Shown here: piece by piece, positions 14,496 through 22,907 of the stretch
How positions within the stretch are numbered: position 1 is the first letter of the stretch
Layout: every line of letters begins with the position of its first letter
NCBI GenBank assembly: GCA_012026855.1
Contig: VEOV01000096.1
Coordinates: 1-24,906, forward strand
Source: Geobacter sp.
GTDB lineage: Bacteria; Desulfobacterota; Desulfuromonadia; Geobacterales; DSM-12255
Direction of reading: 5' to 3'
DNA length: 24,906 nt
The notes under the pieces: model-generated
Databases searched by the model: none
Seen by the model: the letters and a program-made list of their open reading frames with translations, nothing else
What the model was told of the DNA's origin: nothing
Translations under genes and position numbers: made by a program

Positions 14496-16528
14496 TGGCC
14501 CCTCCTGATACTGACCGCCGCCACTTTAAACTCCGGGATATGGGACTCGGGATCGAGCACATTGTTGGTCAGTGCATTGGCCGCCCCCTCCATGAAGTGA
14601 AACGGCATGAAAAGCACTTTTTCAGGCACAGTGCCGGTAACCCGCGCCGCCACAGTCAGCTCTCCTCTCCGGCTGGCTACCGTCACCAACCCTCCATTTC
14701 TGACGCCGATGGCAGCCGCATCAACAGGATTGATCTCCACAAAAGCCTTAGGCTCCTCCCTGTGCAGCAGATGCGTCCGCCGGGTCATGCTGCCAGTATG
14801 CCAGTGAAAATAGGTCCGCCCGGTTGTCAGGGTATAGGGGAACCGGGCATCCGTCATCTCCGCCGGCTGCCGGTAGCCAATCAGAGCAAAGCGCCCCTTG
14901 CCACGGGAAAACTGCACGGTATGAAGCAGCGGCGTACCGGCATGATCAGCTGATGGGCAGGGCCACTGCAGGCCATACGGCGCCAACCGTTGATGAGTGA
15001 CACCGCCATAAGCAGGTGTCAGTGAAGCGATTTCAGCCATAATCTGCGCTGTGTCCTCATAGTTCATTACCTGCGAACCGGCATGTCTGGCCAGCTCACA
15101 GATAATCTGCCAGTCGGCCCTGGCCTCTCCCGGCGGCTCCACCCCCTTTTGCACCAGCTGGATACGCCGCTCGGTGTTGGTAAAAGTGCCGTCCTTCTCG
15201 GCAAAGCAGGCGGCAGGCAGGACCACATCAGCCAGCTGGGCGGTCTCGGTGAGGAAAATATCCTGCACCACCAGCAGCTCCAGCGACTGCAGCGCTTCCC
15301 TGGCATGGCTCTGATCCGGATCGGAGATAATCGGGTTTTCCCCCATGATGAACATGGCGCGGATCTGCCCTTTGCTGGCAGCGTTCATCGCCAGGGTCAG
15401 CGGCAGCCCCGGTGTCTCCGGCAAAGGCCCGCCACCCCAGGCAGCCCGGAACTTCTCCCGCACCACAGGATCGGAGACCTTCTGGTAGCCGCTGTACAGA
15501 TCAGGCAGCACCCCCATGTCACAGCCACCCTGGACATTATTCTGCCCACGGAGCGGGTTGACGCCGGTGCCTGGACGGCCGATGTTGCCGGTGAGCATGG
15601 CAAGGGCGGCAACCGCCCTGACATTATCGACACCATGGCTATGCTGGGTAATGCCCATGGAATAGAAAATCATGGCAGCCGGGCTGGTAGCATAGAGCCT
15701 GGCGGCGGCAACGACCTCCTCCGCCCCGAGGCCGGTAATGGCGGCCGCGCGCTCCGGCGGCCAGTCTCTCGCTATTGCCGCAAATTCTTCAAAGTTCTCA
15801 CAGCGGGCGGCAATGAACTCCCTGTCCTCCAGACCCTCGGCAAGGATGACATGCATCATGGCCAGCAGCAAAGCCACATCGCTGCCGTTGCGGTGGCGCA
15901 GATGGAGATTGGCATGGCGTGACAAACGGATGCGGCGATTGTCGGCAACGATCAGTTGTGCGCCTTTGTTGACTGCCCTGATGATCCTGCTGCCGATGAG
16001 CGGATGCTGTTCGGTAGTGTTGGAGCCGATGACAAAAATCAGCTTTGCCCGGTCGATGCAATCGATGGAATTGGTCATGGCGCCGGAACCGAAGGTCTCG
16101 GCCAGGCCGGTAACGGTGGACGAATGGCAGAGCCGGGCACAGTGATCGATATTGTTGGTGCCGAACACCCGCCGCGCCAGTTTCATCAGGAGAAAGTTCT
16201 CCTCATTGGTCGCCTTGGCCGAAGAGGCAAACATGATGGCATCCTTGCCGTGGCGCGCCTGCACCGACTGCAAACCCCGGACAACCATGGACAGGGCTTC
16301 TTGCCAGCCGGTCGGCACCAGAACCCCGTCCTTGCGCACTAGCGGCTCGGTCAACCGGTCCGGGTGATGCACAAAGCCGAAGGCGTTCCACCCCTTGATA
16401 CAGAGTCCGCCCCTGCTTATGGGATGGGTGCTGCTCGGCTCGACGCCGATCAACCGCCCCCCTTCGCTGAGCAGATGCAGCATGCAGCCGGTACCGCAGT
16501 AGGGGCAGACAGTCAGGGTTCGCTTCAT
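14492..16528 (-). CDS. fdhA: Formate dehydrogenase catalytic subunit (molybdopterin, Cys form)
   Basis: This 678-residue molybdopterin oxidoreductase starts with the [4Fe-4S] motif CPYCGTGC (Cys8, 11, 15) completed by Cys43 in LCIKGW. It continues with the formate-dehydrogenase active-site segment CARLCHSSTVTGLAETFGSGAMTNS, split here around Cys134. Cys134 takes the place held by selenocysteine in many family members, and His135 follows as expected. The C-terminal pterin-binding domain (LTTGRTYFHWHTGSMTRR) is typical. There is no Tat signal, so it is cytoplasmic. It oxidises formate to CO2 or works in reverse with low-potential electrons. It overlaps its neighbours by four bases at each end and has AAGGGGG four bases before the ATG. 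Related bis-MGD oxidoreductases cannot be fully excluded, but the active-site segment favours formate. Confidence 0.9.
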   Translation of the reverse strand: MKRTLTVCPYCGTGCMLHLLSEGGRLIGVEPSSTHPISRGGLCIKGWNAFGFVHHPDRLTEPLVRKDGVLVPTGWQEALSMVVRGLQSVQARHGKDAIMFASSAKATNEENFLLMKLARRVFGTNNIDHCARLCHSSTVTGLAETFGSGAMTNSIDCIDRAKLIFVIGSNTTEQHPLIGSRIIRAVNKGAQLIVADNRRIRLSRHANLHLRHRNGSDVALLLAMMHVILAEGLEDREFIAARCENFEEFAAIARDWPPERAAAITGLGAEEVVAAARLYATSPAAMIFYSMGITQHSHGVDNVRAVAALAMLTGNIGRPGTGVNPLRGQNNVQGGCDMGVLPDLYSGYQKVSDPVVREKFRAAWGGGPLPETPGLPLTLAMNAASKGQIRAMFIMGENPIISDPDQSHAREALQSLELLVVQDIFLTETAQLADVVLPAACFAEKDGTFTNTERRIQLVQKGVEPPGEARADWQIICELARHAGSQVMNYEDTAQIMAEIASLTPAYGGVTHQRLAPYGLQWPCPSADHAGTPLLHTVQFSRGKGRFALIGYRQPAEMTDARFPYTLTTGRTYFHWHTGSMTRRTHLLHREEPKAFVEINPVDAAAIGVRNGGLVTVASRRGELTVAARVTGTVPEKVLFMPFHFMEGAANALTNNVLDPESHIPEFKVAAVSIRRGQ

Positions 16529-17364
16529 ATCGCCCCCTTGACACCGGCCAGCTGGTCGAGGCGGAACACCGGCCCGTCCTGGCAGCAGTAGAGATGGTCA
16601 ATGGTGCAGTGGCCGCATTTACCCACACCGCAGCGCATCTGCCGCTCCAGGGAGAGGAAGATCCTGTCGTCAGGCAAACCTTTGCAGTGCAGTTGATCAA
16701 TGACCGCCCGGTACATTAGCGGCGGCCCGACGATAACGGCGCTACAGTCGGCCGGATTAATATCAAGCGTGGAGATGAGATTGTGCACAAAACCGGTCGC
16801 TCCCTCGTAACAGCTGCCGGAAGTAACATTGTCCACAGTCAGGGAGCAGCTGAAACTGCCGGAGTCGATCCACTGCTGCAGATCGTCCCTGAAAAGGATG
16901 AACTCCGGGTTTCTGGCACCGTACAGGATCCTGACCCTGCCGAACCTGCCGGGGAAATCGCCGCAGTACTGAATCAGGGAACGCAGGGGGGCAAGACCGC
17001 AGCCGCCGGAGATCAGCAGCAGCTCCCGATCAAAGAGCTCAGCCAGATTGAAGGGATTACCAAACGGCCCCCTGATACCGACCAGATCACCGGTTTTTTT
17101 CAGATGCATCTCACCGGTGAGGAAACCGGCTCTGCGGATGGCCAGCTCGAAACAGCCTTTTCTTGATGGGGAGGAGGCTATTGATATGGGCGCCTCGGTA
17201 AAGCCGGGAATGGAGAGCTGGACAAACTGGCCCGGCTGATGACCAAGCTCGCTGCCGTCGCAGAGTCTTAGGCGAAAGAGTCTTTCTTCCGGCGTCAGGT
17301 CGGCTACCGAGACGATTTCTGCGGCGCGCGGGGTATAGAGAGAAACTGTTGCAGAAGCATTCAT
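16525..17364 (-). CDS. FAD/NAD(P)-binding [2Fe-2S] subunit, sulfhydrogenase gamma (HydG)-like
   Basis: This 279-residue reductase belongs to the ferredoxin-NADP reductase/dihydroorotate dehydrogenase electron-transfer family. The flavin site is APISIASSP (58-66, a variant of RPYSLAS), the NAD(P) site is GGCGLAPLRSL (120-130), and the C-terminal [2Fe-2S] motif is CGVGKCGHC with a later Cys (245, 250, 253, 260/261). Translation is placed at the ATG at 17364, which has AAGGA six bases upstream. A TTG at 17436 overlapping recQ would add 24 residues unlike the family. It probably passes electrons between NAD(P)H and the iron-sulfur subunit two genes on, making the formate dehydrogenase NAD(P)-linked. 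The gene opens 69 bp after recQ, enough space for a separate promoter that I could not identify. Confidence 0.86.
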   Translation of the reverse strand: MNASATVSLYTPRAAEIVSVADLTPEERLFRLRLCDGSELGHQPGQFVQLSIPGFTEAPISIASSPSRKGCFELAIRRAGFLTGEMHLKKTGDLVGIRGPFGNPFNLAELFDRELLLISGGCGLAPLRSLIQYCGDFPGRFGRVRILYGARNPEFILFRDDLQQWIDSGSFSCSLTVDNVTSGSCYEGATGFVHNLISTLDINPADCSAVIVGPPLMYRAVIDQLHCKGLPDDRIFLSLERQMRCGVGKCGHCTIDHLYCCQDGPVFRLDQLAGVKGAI

Positions 17365-17432
17365 ATGGCGTCCTTGCGACAGGCTGGGAGGCTGTCGGAC
17401 TTGGAATAAACCGGCGGTCCGTAAAGTACCTG

Positions 17433-19265
17433 TCAACCGGCCGTGCGGATCGCCTCCAGGAAGACGGCGCCGTAGCGGCCAAGCTTCTGGCTGCCGACAC
17501 CGTTGATCCGCAGCAGCGCCTCACTGTCAAGCGGCTTGTAGGCGGCCATCTCCGCCAGGGTAGCATCACTGAAGATGACATAGGGGGGGAGCTGCTGCTC
17601 GTCGGCCAGACGTTTGCGCAGCGTCCGCAGGGACTGAAAAAGCTCCTCGTCATACTGCAGACTGGCGGCAGCCCCCTTGCGGCGCGGCTCTTTCTTTGCC
17701 GGAGCAACCTTGACCCGCGGCTTTGCCAGGACGAGCCGCTCTTCCCCTCGCAATAGCGGCCGGGCTGACTCTGTCAGCTTCAACACCGAATAGTTGGCCA
17801 GATCCTGCTCAAGGTAGCCACGGTGAATCAGCTGGCGGATGATGCTGCCCCAGGCTTCGCTGGCCAGATGGGCGCCAATGCCGTAGGTGGAGAGGCTGTC
17901 ATGCCCCAGCTGGCGGATCCGTTCGTTTTTTGAACCGCGGATGACATCAATGACATGCCCGGCGCCAAAGCGCTGCCCCACACGGTAGACGCAGGAGAGG
18001 AGTTTGCGGGCATCTTCAGTGGCATCGACAGTTTCCGGCGGGTCCAGGCAGAGGTCGCAGTTGCCGCACGCTTCCTCCAGCCGCTCGCCGAAGTAGCCGA
18101 GCAGCGCCTCCCGGCGGCAGCTGCCAGCCTCGGCAATGCCGATCATGGCGTTCAATTTGTGCAGCTCGATGCGCACCTGTTCAGGGTTATTGCCCGATTC
18201 GATCAGGGCGCGGCTGATGGCTATGTCGCCATAGCCAAAGAGCAGCAGCGCCGCGGAAGGGAGGCCGTCCCGGCCGGCCCGGCCGGTCTCCTGGTAGTAA
18301 CTCTCGATATTCTTCGGCAGGTCGTAGTGCACAACGAAGCGGACATTGGGCTTGTCGATCCCCATGCCGAAGGCAACCGTAGCCACCACGACACGCAGAT
18401 CGTCCCGCAAAAACGCCTCCTGCACCCGGCTCCGCTCTTTGTCAGACAGTCCGGCATGATAGGCAGCAGCCACCACTCCGGCCTGTTTCAGCTTTTCGGC
18501 CACCTCTTCCACCCGTTTGCGGGAAAGGGCATAGACGATGCCGGCATCACCCGGCCGGGCAGCCAGGAATCCGGTCAGCTGCTGAAACGGTTTATGTTTC
18601 TCAACCACTGTGTAACGAATGTTGGGACGATCGAACCCGGTAATAAAAATCCTGGCCTGGCGCAGACCGAGCCTGGCAATAATGTCATCCCTGGTCTGCC
18701 GGTCGGCAGTGGCGGTCAGGGCAATCAGGGGAGTTTCAGGGAAGAGGCTGCGCAGGCGCCCCAGGGCCACGTACTCGGGGCGGAAGTCATGCCCCCACTG
18801 GGAAACGCAGTGGGCTTCGTCAATGGCAAACAGGGCCAGCGGGATGTCACGCAACCGCTCCAGAAAGCTGTCGGTCATGAGCCGCTCGGGCGCCACATAG
18901 AGCAGGTCAAGTTCGCCAGCATGGAGCCGCGCCAGCAGCTGCCGCGACTCCCGCTCGCCGAGGGAGGAGTTGTAGGCGGCCGCAGCCACTCCGTTTTCCT
19001 GCAAGGCATCAACCTGATCTTTCATCAGGGAGATGAGCGGCGAGACGACAATGGCGACCCCGGGACGATGCAGGGCCGGAATCTGGTAACAGAGGGATTT
19101 GCCGCCGCCGGTCGGCATGAGGACAAAGGCATCGCCGCCATTTATCAGGTTGCTGACGATCTCTTCCTGAAAGGGCCGGAAAGCGTGGTAACCGAAAACA
19201 CGCTCCAAGGTGCGCAGCAGGGCGGCCGGCGTGGCGGGGGTACCGTTGATTGCGCTAGATTTCAT
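17433..19265 (-). CDS. recQ: ATP-dependent DNA helicase RecQ
   Basis: This is a 610-residue RecQ helicase with all expected parts: Walker A MPTGGGKS (50-57), the DEAH box (149-152) in AIDEAHCVSQWGHDFRPEY, helicase motif VI (QETGRAGRDG), the zinc-binding RQC region (CRREALLGYFGE, then CGNCDLC), and a C-terminal HRDC domain (about 530-605, ending in GAVFLEAI). It unwinds recombination and fork intermediates 3' to 5'. The start at 19265 is preferred because the protein then begins just before the conserved YHAFRPFQEEI, and it overlaps the end of the DUF503 gene by 11 bases; GGAG lies nine bases upstream. A longer reading from 19346 adds 27 residues with no family similarity. Confidence 0.95.
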   Translation of the reverse strand: MKSSAINGTPATPAALLRTLERVFGYHAFRPFQEEIVSNLINGGDAFVLMPTGGGKSLCYQIPALHRPGVAIVVSPLISLMKDQVDALQENGVAAAAYNSSLGERESRQLLARLHAGELDLLYVAPERLMTDSFLERLRDIPLALFAIDEAHCVSQWGHDFRPEYVALGRLRSLFPETPLIALTATADRQTRDDIIARLGLRQARIFITGFDRPNIRYTVVEKHKPFQQLTGFLAARPGDAGIVYALSRKRVEEVAEKLKQAGVVAAAYHAGLSDKERSRVQEAFLRDDLRVVVATVAFGMGIDKPNVRFVVHYDLPKNIESYYQETGRAGRDGLPSAALLLFGYGDIAISRALIESGNNPEQVRIELHKLNAMIGIAEAGSCRREALLGYFGERLEEACGNCDLCLDPPETVDATEDARKLLSCVYRVGQRFGAGHVIDVIRGSKNERIRQLGHDSLSTYGIGAHLASEAWGSIIRQLIHRGYLEQDLANYSVLKLTESARPLLRGEERLVLAKPRVKVAPAKKEPRRKGAAASLQYDEELFQSLRTLRKRLADEQQLPPYVIFSDATLAEMAAYKPLDSEALLRINGVGSQKLGRYGAVFLEAIRTAG

Positions 19266-19536
19266 TGATATCCGCTCCGGTAATCTCCACATCGGGCCAG
19301 CTCTCGTAAACCCAGTCTTCAAGCCGTTCCAGCGCTGTCCGGGCAATGGTTTTATCCGGGCTTACAGTGACAAAAGCCAATACCGCAACCCGTGGGTTAT
19401 CCTGCCGGTCAACCTCCGCACACCCCACGTTGAAACGGTTGCGCGACCTGCCGAGGATACTCTTGATAATGCCGCGCTTCTCCTTCAGGGAAGACGCCGG
19501 CAGTGACAGCTGCAGCTCCAGGCAGAAGATGTGCAC
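19255..19536 (-). CDS. DUF503 family protein
   Basis: This 93-residue protein matches the small DUF503 family: LELQLSLPASSLKEKRGIIKSILGRSRNRFNVGCAEVD and a VTVSPDKT... segment are its hallmarks (quoted in part). The family is a ferredoxin-like fold of unknown role, often found near ribosome-maturation genes. It starts at a GTG directly after the TAG of the DUF4177 gene, with AGGA ten bases upstream, and overlaps the recQ start by 11 bases. This three-gene coupling is clear in the sequence; a functional link is not. Confidence 0.85.
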   Translation of the reverse strand: MHIFCLELQLSLPASSLKEKRGIIKSILGRSRNRFNVGCAEVDRQDNPRVAVLAFVTVSPDKTIARTALERLEDWVYESWPDVEITGADINEI

Positions 19537-19710
19537 CTATGCTTTTTCCTGTGTAAAGATGACAAAAGCCATGGACGGCCGTTTCTGGGACTCCCGCATG
19601 GCAAAGTGCATGCCGTCGAAAGTCCACCCTTTTTGCGTCCACTCGTTGAGAGTCTCTTCAAGGATATCCTCGGAGACAGTGGAAATTTCTACAACCTTGT
19701 ATTTCAGCAT
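19537..19710 (-). CDS. Small DUF4177-like protein
   Basis: This protein is 57 residues from the ATG at 19710, which has GGAG five bases upstream; the alternative ATG at 19737 has a weaker site. The sequence (MLKYKVVEIST, LNEWTQKGWTFDG, MAFVIFTQEK) fits the DUF4177 pattern: a short beta-alpha-beta protein with a conserved GW in the middle. Function is unknown. It heads the recQ cluster and is divergent from the hsp20 gene. Confidence 0.7.
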   Translation of the reverse strand: MLKYKVVEISTVSEDILEETLNEWTQKGWTFDGMHFAMRESQKRPSMAFVIFTQEKA

Positions 19711-19769
19711 GGCGGCTCCGGAGCGTTTTTCCTGCATAATATCCCAGAATCCACTTTCTGGCCACCCCC

Positions 19770-19797
19770 TTGATTTTACGGGATCAATGATTATATT
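19770..19797 (+). promoter_or_regulatory. Sigma-70-like promoter for the hsp20 gene
   Basis: TTGATT (19770-19775) and TATATT (19792-19797) are separated by 16 bases and lie about 40 bp upstream of the hsp20 ATG, directed at it. Four of six bases match TTGACA and five of six match TATAAT. I see no CIRCE-type inverted repeat. A heat-shock sigma factor site is not obvious either, so regulation by heat is an assumption. Confidence 0.5.
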
Positions 19798-19837
19798 TTT
19801 CTCAAGTCGGAATCATTTTTGACGGAGGTGTTGAAAC

Positions 19838-20281
19838 ATGGCAATCGTTAAGTACAACCCATTCAGAGAGCTCCGCACGATGCAGGACCAGATGAACAGA
19901 ATGCTTGACCTTGCCTGGAGCAGAGAGTTCGGCGAAGAACTGAAAGAAGGGGTCTGGCAGCCGCCGGTCGATATCTATGAAGATGAACAGTCAGTTGTCA
20001 TCAAGGCTGAGATCCCCGATGTCGACCAGAAGGACATCGACATCAAGATCGAGAACAACACCCTGACCCTGCGCGGCGAGCGGAAACACTCTTCCGAAGT
20101 GAAGAAGGAGAACTACTACCGGGTAGAGCGTTATTTCGGTCAGTTTCAACGGAGTTTTTCACTCCCCCAGTCCATCGATCAGGAGAAAGTCCAGGCATCG
20201 TGCGACAAGGGAATTCTGACCATAACCCTGCCGAAAAAGGCAGAAACCAAGCCGAAACAGATCTCTGTTGAAGTAAAATGA
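19838..20281 (+). CDS. Small heat-shock protein (Hsp20 / alpha-crystallin family)
   Basis: This 147-residue chaperone has the alpha-crystallin domain at about 40-134 (WQPPVDIYEDEQSVVIKAEIP, shown in part) and the conserved GILTITLPK near its end, plus a short N-terminal arm (YNPFRELRTMQDQMNRML). Hsp20 proteins bind unfolding proteins without ATP and form oligomers. GGAGG lies nine bases upstream of the ATG. It is a single-gene unit with its own promoter and a downstream hairpin, divergent from the recQ cluster. Confidence 0.95.
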   Translation: MAIVKYNPFRELRTMQDQMNRMLDLAWSREFGEELKEGVWQPPVDIYEDEQSVVIKAEIPDVDQKDIDIKIENNTLTLRGERKHSSEVKKENYYRVERYFGQFQRSFSLPQSIDQEKVQASCDKGILTITLPKKAETKPKQISVEVK

Positions 20282-20304
20282 CGTTAGTACATTGCAGCGT
20301 CCCG

Positions 20305-20335
20305 GGGGCAACTGTCATGATCTGGCAGTTGCCCC
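20305..20335 (+). terminator. Hairpin terminator after hsp20
   Basis: GGGGCAACTG (20305-20314) pairs perfectly with CAGTTGCCCC (20326-20335) around an 11-base loop. It sits 24 bases after the hsp20 stop codon. The tail (TGTCGTTTCGG) is only moderately T-rich, so termination may be incomplete. Confidence 0.65.
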
Positions 20336-20359
20336 TGTCGTTTCGGAACAAGGTATATT

Positions 20360-20386
20360 TTGAGTACAAATATATCGGGCTATAGT
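20360..20386 (+). promoter_or_regulatory. Candidate promoter for the beta-helix/ResB operon
   Basis: TTGAGT (20360-20365) and TATAGT (20381-20386) are separated by 15 bases, slightly short of ideal, and lie about 45 bp upstream of the ATG at 20430. A 9-bp direct repeat, AATCATCAT, at 20395-20403 and 20405-20413, lies between the promoter and the gene. Confidence 0.4.
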
Positions 20387-20429
20387 GTATTGTTAATCAT
20401 CATGAATCATCATACGGAACAATAATAGA

Positions 20430-22907
20430 ATGCAATCCGGGTTCGTCTTGAGACGACTGATTTCGTTATGGCTGATTCTCCCTCTTTGCAGTGCTGAAGC
20501 AGCAGTCCTCACCAAAGACACAATCTGGCAGCAAGAGCAGCTGGTATCCGAAGACACCCTCATCCCGCCAGGGATTACCCTGACAGTGCGCCCAGGCACT
20601 CAGGTAAAGATCTCTCCTGCCGAAAGCACCAAGACAGACCCGGAATTCATCTCACCCCTGACCGAAATTATCGTTCGCGGCAAAATCAATATCGAAGGGA
20701 CACCGACAGCACCGGTCCGTTTCACCTCTACGGAAACGGGCAAGGGTGGCGAATGGGCCGGCATCCTCATTGATGGCGGTGACGCCAATGTCAGCAATTG
20801 TGACATATCAGGGGCTGATTCCGCCCTCTACCTGCTGGATGCCAGGGTTGAGGCAACCAACATCACCCTGAGTGGCAACCGCTACGGCGCAACAATCATC
20901 GGCAACAGCAAGACCGCCATCAAGAACAGCAAAATCAGCGGCAATGACTACGGACTGGCCACGTTAACTGCCAGTACGCCTCTCCTGACAGATACCGTCA
21001 TCAAGGATAACCGGAAGAAAGATGTCTTCCAGGAAGAGCCGCCAAAGGTGCTTCTTTCGGCCAAAGCAGAGCAGACTCCGACGCAGATTCCTCTGGCACG
21101 CAGCTACAGGGACGAAGCCCTGGTGGGGGACACCGTCTGGCGGGGCCGGATCAGGGTCGACGGCAACCTGCGCGTCCCTGAGGGGAGCAGACTGCTCATC
21201 ACCCCTGGCACTGTTGTCGAATTCTCCAGGAAGGACACCAACGGTGACGGCCTGGGTGAAAACGGCATCCTCATCCAGGGTGCGCTCATTGCCAAAGGGA
21301 CAAAAGAAGCGCCGATCCTGTTCCATTCGGCAGAGAACAACAGGCGCATGGGGGACTGGGACGCGATCAACCTGATGAACAGCGACAAAACGGAAAACCT
21401 GATCGAAAACTGCATCTTTGAAGATGCCTACCGGGGACTCCACTTCCACTTCTCCACTGTCAAGGTGATTGGGAGCAGATTCAGCAACAACCTTCGCGGC
21501 ATCCAGTTCCAGGAATCGGCGGTCGAAATTCTCAATTCAGACTTCACTTTTAACAAAAGCGCCGTGCAGGGGCGTGACTCGCAAATCAGGTTTGACGGCA
21601 ACCGCATCAACTCCAACCATCAGGGGGGCAATTTTTTCCGCAACCACCTGACCTTTACCAGCAACCAGATTGCCGGCACCCTCAAGGAAGGGGTAAGAAT
21701 CCGAGAAGGGAGCGCCGCAATTGAGCGCAACATCCTGACCGGCAACCGGCAGGGATTGCTGCTCAGCGACATCTATTATGCCTCGGTAGCCTGCAATCTG
21801 ATTGCCAACAGCAGCGAAACCGGGCTCGCCATGAAAAACGTCGACAATGTGGGACTGCAGGGCAACTATTTTGGCAACAACGGGGCCAACGGCCTGAGCC
21901 TGCAGGAGGCAAAAGCAGAGATCAGCGGCAATCTTTTCCTCCATAATGCCGAACGGGGCATCGGCATCACCTCATTCGGCGGCAGCATAGCTGGCAACAG
22001 CTTTGCCGGCAACAGGCTTTACGCCATTGATCTCGAGTCGCCAGAGGACCTGGACGCCAGCAACAACTGGTGGGGGGGAGACATTCCGGCGGCGGTCGTC
22101 TTTGACAAAAAGAGTGACAGCACCAGGGGAAGGGTCCTGACAGAGCCGGCCCTTCCCAAAGCGCCCCAGTTCACCTGGCCGGTTGCTGAATTTGCCGGGC
22201 AGTTAACCCTGGCCGGCGATATTATCATCAAAGGTCAGCCATTGATCCGCCAGGGGAATACTCTGGCCGTCGACCCCGGCACTACCGTCCGCTTTACGGA
22301 CGGCTCGGGTCTTCTGGTAAACGGCAGGCTCAACTCCAACGGCACTCCGGCCAAACCGGTCATCTTCACCGCCTATGGCGATAAAAAGGCCGGAGCGTGG
22401 GACGAAATTGTCTTCGAGCAGGCCCTGGACAGCACCATCAGCAATACCGTCATCGAATATGCCACCTGGGGGATTCACGGGCACTTCACCAATCTTGTCA
22501 TTGATCACCTGCTGGCAAGGAACAACAGCGGCGGCATGCGTTTCCGCAGTGGCCCGGTCCTGATCAAGAACTCGGTCTTCCGGAATAATGGCATCGGCAT
22601 CCGCTCCTATATCGGCAATGGCGTCATTGAAAGCAACATCATCACCAACAATGAAATCGGCCTGTTTGTGCGGGAGCGTGGCGGCGGACTTACTGTCAGG
22701 AGAAACAATTTCTTTGCCAACAGCGAATACAGCATCCGTTCCGGAGACTTCAACACCGAGGACATTCCTGCCAGCGGCAACTGGTGGGGAGAGCAGCCAC
22801 CCCAGGAAACCATTTTTGACGGACGGCAGGAAGAGGGTATTGGCAAGGTCCTCTTTGAGCCATTCCTGTCAGCCCCAGTCAATCTTGACAGCGCGGGGGT
22901 AAAATGA
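20430..22907 (+). CDS. Exported right-handed parallel beta-helix repeat protein (NosD-like)
   Basis: This 825-residue protein has a signal peptide (about 1-25, cut after AEA) followed by a parallel beta-helix. The chain is built of three similar modules starting near residues 27, 229 and 589. Each begins with an entry strand and a PGT turn (VRPGTQVKI, ITPGTVVEF, VDPGTTVRF), then an L/I-x-x-x-G-T-x-x-x-P-V/I motif (INIEGTPTAPVRF, LIAKGTKEAPILF, LNSNGTPAKPVIF) and a W-x-x-I strand. NNWWGG and GNWWGE mark the ends of two modules. Such proteins bind or cut polysaccharide or serve as surface scaffolds; no catalytic site is evident. The ribosome site is weak (CGGAA). The gene overlaps the next one by four bases (ATGA). 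Confidence 0.85.
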   Translation: MQSGFVLRRLISLWLILPLCSAEAAVLTKDTIWQQEQLVSEDTLIPPGITLTVRPGTQVKISPAESTKTDPEFISPLTEIIVRGKINIEGTPTAPVRFTSTETGKGGEWAGILIDGGDANVSNCDISGADSALYLLDARVEATNITLSGNRYGATIIGNSKTAIKNSKISGNDYGLATLTASTPLLTDTVIKDNRKKDVFQEEPPKVLLSAKAEQTPTQIPLARSYRDEALVGDTVWRGRIRVDGNLRVPEGSRLLITPGTVVEFSRKDTNGDGLGENGILIQGALIAKGTKEAPILFHSAENNRRMGDWDAINLMNSDKTENLIENCIFEDAYRGLHFHFSTVKVIGSRFSNNLRGIQFQESAVEILNSDFTFNKSAVQGRDSQIRFDGNRINSNHQGGNFFRNHLTFTSNQIAGTLKEGVRIREGSAAIERNILTGNRQGLLLSDIYYASVACNLIANSSETGLAMKNVDNVGLQGNYFGNNGANGLSLQEAKAEISGNLFLHNAERGIGITSFGGSIAGNSFAGNRLYAIDLESPEDLDASNNWWGGDIPAAVVFDKKSDSTRGRVLTEPALPKAPQFTWPVAEFAGQLTLAGDIIIKGQPLIRQGNTLAVDPGTTVRFTDGSGLLVNGRLNSNGTPAKPVIFTAYGDKKAGAWDEIVFEQALDSTISNTVIEYATWGIHGHFTNLVIDHLLARNNSGGMRFRSGPVLIKNSVFRNNGIGIRSYIGNGVIESNIITNNEIGLFVRERGGGLTVRRNNFFANSEYSIRSGDFNTEDIPASGNWWGEQPPQETIFDGRQEEGIGKVLFEPFLSAPVNLDSAGVK

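Noticed and set aside
14492..16528. Selenocysteine-containing formate dehydrogenase
   Set aside because: The active-site position is an ordinary Cys codon (Cys134) and the frame has no internal TGA.
17955..19268. 437-codon open frame on the plus strand opposite recQ
   Set aside because: It is a GC-rich antisense shadow of a well-supported helicase gene, with no family features.
20402..20425. Seven-codon upstream ORF (MNHHTEQ) before the beta-helix gene
   Set aside because: It has no ribosome site, and its His-His run comes from a short direct repeat; probably chance.
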